Shown here: positions 6,940-10,333 of the stretch, in pieces | How positions within the stretch are numbered: position 1 is the stretch's first letter | How the letters are laid out: each line of letters begins with the position of its first letter | Assembly (NCBI RefSeq): GCF_000003605.2 | Contig: NW_003114471.1 | Location: forward strand, 41,616-51,948 | Reading direction: 5' to 3' | DNA: 10,333 nucleotides | Source: Saccoglossus kowalevskii | Taxonomy: Eukaryota; Hemichordata; Enteropneusta; Harrimaniidae | Position numbers and translations under genes: made by a program | Notes under the pieces: model-generated | Database searches by the model: none | What the model was told of the DNA's origin: nothing | The model's input: only the letters and a program-made list of their open reading frames with translations

Positions 6940-7167
6940 CTAGAACAAAACAAAAAGATAAAGTATAATTACAGAATACTACTAACAAACTCGAACACAA
7001 CCAGCAGGAATTTAATACAGCTATCTATAGCAGTGATCGAGGTCAATGTACAAGCATACAAACAAGATTGTGTGTGTGCAACTCATCAACATTCAATGTT
7101 TCCTCTCGCTTGTATGAATAGTTTAAACAACAAGACCACCATTACTTGTTTTGTTAACAAATCCTGG

Positions 7168-7240
7168 TCATTTTTACATGTGTACAAGTATATGTTCATG
7201 TCATTTTTACATGCGTACAAGTATATGTTCATGTCATTTT
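7168..7240 (+). repeat. 33-bp tandem duplication (2.2 copies)
   Basis: Copies at 7168-7200 and 7201-7233 differ at one base (ACATGTGTAC versus ACATGCGTAC). A third copy begins at 7234 and breaks off after TCATTTT. The near-identity implies a recent duplication. Confidence 0.93.
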
Positions 7241-7465
7241 AATACTTGTATACTTCTAAAGCACTATTACCTAGTAAATACAAGCATCTATGACATGCTA
7301 ACCACACTTTTCAATTTCATTTTCTTTGTACTACTACTCCACGTACATTCAATTTTGTGACAGTCCATAGTATTATGATTGAATAAAAGAACTCTGCACT
7401 GCCCAGTTTTGTGTGATGACAGTGCACGGATGGGGATGCTCACTTAATTATTGAGCTCGACTATG

Positions 7466-7477
7466 CCCCCCCCCCCC
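7466..7477 (+). repeat. C12 homopolymer
   Basis: Twelve consecutive C bases in an otherwise AT-rich setting. It is the longest G/C homopolymer in the window, and its length may be imprecise owing to sequencing error. Confidence 0.9.
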
Positions 7478-7557
7478 ATTATTATGCACACATCCCCGTT
7501 AATAATATTATGTTAACTTTAAGTGAACATTGACATTTTGTTTACATATCAGTCACT

Positions 7558-7592
7558 GTTAACACTACAACATGTACCACTGTTGTGTTGAC
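7558..7592. repeat. Short hairpin
   Basis: GTTAACACTACAACA (7558-7572) pairs with TGTTGTGTTGAC (7581-7592) around an 8-base loop, with one bulged base and small mismatches. No associated gene or element is recognised. Confidence 0.5.
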
Positions 7593-8464
7593 CCAAGTGT
7601 TATGTTAATACTTCTGTTAATTATGAATTATTTTACCAATGTTATATAGTAAAAGTGTTATAGTGACAAAATGGCCACTATCAACTTAAAATACAACCAG
7701 CATTTTCTCAAAAATTAAGCTGGTGACTCCCCAACTTTTTTTAAGTCAATATTTTTCTGTTGTCCGAAAGTACAATTAATTAGAAAATGAATAAATGGTG
7801 GTTATTTGAAATCATGAGTAGACTTCTATCTATCACTTTTATTATATATTATTAATATTCATGTTAACACTGAATGTAGTTATCAGCTGCAATTCAATAT
7901 AATTTAAATCATTTCACCTCAGGTTCTGGTTTAATTAAGAAATTTAACTGAAGTCACCACCATTATTTATTAGCGCACAATTCATATCTTTCATGCAAGC
8001 TCATAATTTAATTTTCAAACAAATTTAGCAAAGAAAAATAAATCAGTTCAAGAAGTGGTTGTGTAGAGTACACAGCAGTGTGGTAGAATGAATTAACAAT
8101 CCATCAAAGTGTACATTGACACAGTGTGACAGTTACATGGAAGATATCATGCTGATTTAATGTGTAATATAGAATACTGTCATTGAGTGCTATTTGACCA
8201 TGCTGTGGATCTATGCAAACAATCAATCACTTGCCAAATCTACCTTTAATAAGGCAACGAAAAAAAAAATAACTGCGTTTTTGATAACTATCTACATGTA
8301 TCAAAATTTGATGAAACTTGCAACTTAATTTATTTTTATACAAATTTGCCATATCCCTGTTGTAAAAACGAATTTGTTCATCAAGTTCATTTCTTTTGAT
8401 GTAGTGGATGACCAGAACATGACCTATAGGATAAAAGGTAAAATAAAAAAATCCTACTGGGAGT

Positions 8465-8676
8465 TACTGTAAAACGTACACTTCGAAATAGCTACATACA
8501 ATTTTACCGAACCTGAATCAATGTATGAATTAACTGAATCTTAATTTAGCTAAAGTGCAAATAATCTAACTGTGAGAATATACTCTATTCTAATTAGCGA
8601 CATCTTAATTTAGCAGAATTGTGGATTAGCTAAAATAATATGCTAGCTAAAAAGACATGTTTTACATTTTACAGTA
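8465..8676. mobile_element. 208-bp MITE with CTGTAAAA ends and TA target duplication
   Basis: The left terminus CTGTAAAACGTACA (8467-8480) is matched by the inverse of the right terminus ending TTTTACAG (8667-8674): reversed, the right end reads CTGTAAAATGTAAA, 12 of 14 identical. A TA dinucleotide flanks each side (8465-8466, 8675-8676), as expected of Tc1/mariner-type insertion. Inside, TCTTAATTTAGC recurs (near 8538 and 8604), along with related TTAGCTAA words. No transposase is encoded. The superfamily is inferred from the TA flanks only. Confidence 0.65.
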
Positions 8677-8915
8677 TTAGCTTGTAACTGAAAAGACAAT
8701 TTTTTTTTTTCTTTGGCCCAATCAGCTTACAGAGAAACTTGAATCATCTGGGCTCACACATACACATGTACTGCTTCATGGAAATGACGAATGATACAAA
8801 CTTCAACTGCTTTATGATTTTTTTTCTTTCATTGTTTAAATGATATTGTATTAATCAAACTCAATAAATGTTATATCATAGAAGGACGAATGTTCTGCAT
8901 TGTTTTACGAGATGA
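8677..8915. other. AT-rich spacer between MITE and octamer array
   Basis: It contains T-runs at about 8700-8711 and 8819-8825 and no recognisable gene. On the minus strand a GTAAGC donor-like site occurs near 8729, but all three frames upstream of it are closed. Confidence 0.45.
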
Positions 8916-8991
8916 CTAATTTGCATAATATCTAATTTGCATAATATCTAATTTGCATAATATCTAATTTGCATAATATCTAATTTGCATA
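8916..8991 (+). repeat. 16-bp minisatellite carrying five perfect POU octamers
   Basis: The unit CTAATTTGCATAATAT repeats 4.75 times without a mismatch. Every copy contains ATTTGCAT, the octamer bound by POU-domain (Oct) factors: 8919-8926, 8935-8942, 8951-8958, 8967-8974 and 8983-8990. The 16-bp spacing is about 1.5 helical turns, so successive octamers lie on roughly opposite DNA faces. Perfect identity suggests a recent expansion. Whether it acts as an enhancer is unknown. Confidence 0.93.
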
Positions 8992-9809
8992 TGAGTTTGT
9001 TATAATAGAATTAATTAACATTTCTATAACTTGTAATGCTTCTTGAAAATTCAAACAGGACCAAGCAATGGTAAAAACGACATGCTCACAGAACCGTTTT
9101 GCCTGTAAATCATATTTCTGAAACAGGATGAAGTGCAATACAACTCAGAATCATGAGTAGCAATGACATCATATGAACGAATAATTTATAGGGCAATAAA
9201 ACTGCAAATTTCTGTGAGTTATTAGAGTCTGATGAAAATCGCAAAATGTTTTAGTAGTAAAAATTTTACCAGGGTCCTATGACAAAAAGTATGTCAGTGA
9301 GATTTGCGAAATTTTGTCTTCATGAAAGCCATAAAATCACGAACATTTCTAGTAGTGAAACTTATAAATGGTTTACACCATACATGTACATGTATTTCTT
9401 ATATGAGTAATATTTACATGTGCAGCAGAGGAAGTATGATAGATGATGGGGTTATAGGATGTGCATTAACATGCATTGTAAGCATTAAAAGCAAATATCA
9501 CAGGATTACTTGCACAGGAATCACCGATTTTACAATGATTAACTAAAATCAGTACACCTGACGTTTTTTTTTTCACCCGGATAGTATAAATCTTTACATT
9601 GCATGCGTTCATGAAATCCTTGTAAAGAATAGTCTTGCGTGTGTATCAGAAAACTTCATTTCAAAACGTTTGTTTCAGGCAGTAAAATAGCTACCCTTAT
9701 ACACTCACACACTTTTGGAATGAAGACTGTTATTATAAATACACTCTTTCTCCAGCTAACATTTATTCATTTGCTCACTGAGCACCTCAGTCATTCCTTC
9801 TCAAATTGA
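8992..9809. other. AT-rich sequence leading into the satellite, no supported gene
   Basis: A diverged direct repeat is visible: AAAATCGC, then TTTTAGTAGTAAAAATTTTA near 9235, against AAAATCACGAAC, then TTTCTAGTAGTGAAACTTAT near 9334. A TACATGTACATGTA palindromic run lies near 9381. The plus-strand stretch at 9304-9546 resembles no known protein. Confidence 0.45.
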
Positions 9810-9984
9810 TTTACTCATTGCTCATTCACCAACCAACCGACCAACACTTTCATTTACACACAGCTCAGACGCATTCATGAATTTTTTCACACAACCAACC
9901 AATTACTCACTGCATCACTGACTCATTCACACAATCACTGCTCACTGACTCATTCACTAAATTCTCACTTCCTCCCTCCCTCCC
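9810..9984 (+). repeat. Degenerate leading edge of the satellite
   Basis: Loose variants of the downstream motifs (CTCATTCAC, CACTGACTCATTCAC, TTACTCACTGCATCACTGA) appear without clear register, mixed with CCAA-rich (about 9829-9845) and CCCT-rich (9971-9984) simple sequence. This fits the usual pattern of an array whose edge has decayed while the interior stays homogenised. Confidence 0.7.
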
Positions 9985-10333
9985 TCACCGAAACATTCAC
10001 ACACTGCATCATTCACTACTCACTAATTCACTCACAGCTCACTGACACATTCACTCACTGCCTCATTTACTACTCACTAATTCACTCACTGCTCATTTAC
10101 TACTCACTAATTCACTCACTGCTCACTGACACATTAACACACTGCATCATTTACTACTCACTAATTCACTCACTGCTCACTGATACATTCACACACTGCC
10201 TCATTCACTACTCACTAATTCACTCACTGCTCATTTACTACTCACTAATTCACTCACTGCTCACTGACACATTCACACACTGCCTCATTTACTACTCACT
10301 AATTCACTCACTGCTCATTTACTACTCACTAAT
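9985..10333 (+). repeat. Two-monomer satellite (A 30 bp, B 24 bp), continues past the right edge
   Basis: Monomer A spans TCATTTACTAC, TCACTAATTC, ACTCACTGC. Monomer B spans TCACTGACAC, ATTCACACACTGCC. In order: B 9985, A 10009, B 10039, A 10063, A 10093, B 10123, A 10147, B 10177, A 10201, A 10231, B 10261, A 10285 and a partial A from 10315. Lengths are exact with no indels; only a few substitutions separate copies, and A at 10009 and 10201 share TTCACT in place of TTTACT. The order alternates AB and AAB blocks (54 and 84 bp). Both monomers end CACTGC, so they probably derive from one ancestral short repeat. Confidence 0.92.

Larger units (their letters stand above)
6940..8464. other. AT-rich sequence upstream of the microexon, probably intron
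   Basis: This lies 5' of exon 6908-6939 in transcript order, and no N-terminal thioesterase exon is recognisable in it. It contains a 33-bp tandem duplication (7168-7240), a C12 tract, a short hairpin (7558-7592), and GGGGATG/CATCCCC arms about 55 bp apart around 7430-7497. The 114-codon plus-strand stretch at 6898-7242 is antisense to the real exon and is not a gene. Confidence 0.5.

Noticed and set aside
6898-7242. 114-codon plus-strand ATG frame
   Set aside because: It is antisense to the genuine 32-bp thioesterase exon and ends in the 33-bp duplication. No protein similarity is recognised.
8916-8991. CRISPR-like direct repeats
   Set aside because: The 16-bp units are contiguous with no unique spacers, and no cas-like genes are present.
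9304-9546. 80-codon plus-strand frame
   Set aside because: No recognisable domain, low-complexity AT-rich codons, and no splice or promoter context.
9919-9952. Two TGACTCA (AP-1) sites 27 bp apart
   Set aside because: They arise from the TCACTGACTCATTCAC variant of the degenerate satellite edge, so chance within repeats explains them.

Overview
The window is AT-rich eukaryotic nuclear DNA, most likely from a marine invertebrate and perhaps a lophotrochozoan such as a mollusc. That reading rests on spliceosomal exons of an animal housekeeping gene, a 5'-truncated LINE, small DNA transposons, frequent TACATGTA-type words, and an element with ~160-bp tandem core repeats and GGACG-rich tails, which recalls the 'pearl'/Helentron-type elements of bivalves (from memory, not searched). 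No bacterial operon, phage or CRISPR logic is present.

The one confident host gene is on the minus strand: two consecutive internal exons of an acyl-protein thioesterase of the LYPLA1/LYPLA2 (APT) type. A 32-bp exon (6908-6939) encodes VIFLHGLGDTG and a 66-bp exon (5910-5975) encodes HGWAAAFASI followed by KSPHIKYVCPT. Both have strong acceptors and GTAAGT donors, their phases join exactly, and they are separated by a 932-bp intron. The earlier N-terminal exon and the later exons with the catalytic Ser/Asp/His were not found. The rest of the window is therefore probably intron: at least 3.4 kb upstream and at least 5.9 kb downstream in transcript order.

Left part (1-3600): a possible MITE (43-216); an old copy (700-1040), a nearly complete copy (1837-2871) and a 3' fragment (3222-3357) of one Helitron/Helentron-like family; a CpG-rich unique island (1181-1728) with long stop-free stretches but no recognised product; and a 148-bp hAT-like MITE (3436-3583). 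Middle (3600-6900): AT-rich sequence, then a plus-strand LINE 3' end (about 4589-5151) with a duplicated zinc-knuckle and an (ATT)n tail, lying antisense in the gene's intron; then the two exons with a 94-bp foldable inverted repeat in the intron between them. Right part (6940-10333): AT-rich intron with a 33-bp tandem duplication, a TA-flanked MITE (8467-8674), a 16-bp repeat carrying five POU octamers (8916-8991), and a two-monomer satellite (30-bp A, 24-bp B) running off the right edge.

The protein-coding part is a known family. The less ordinary items are the repeat architectures: the quasi-periodic A/B satellite with an uninterrupted reading frame, the Helentron-like element, the doubled LINE finger, the intronic multi-stem fold, and the octamer array.
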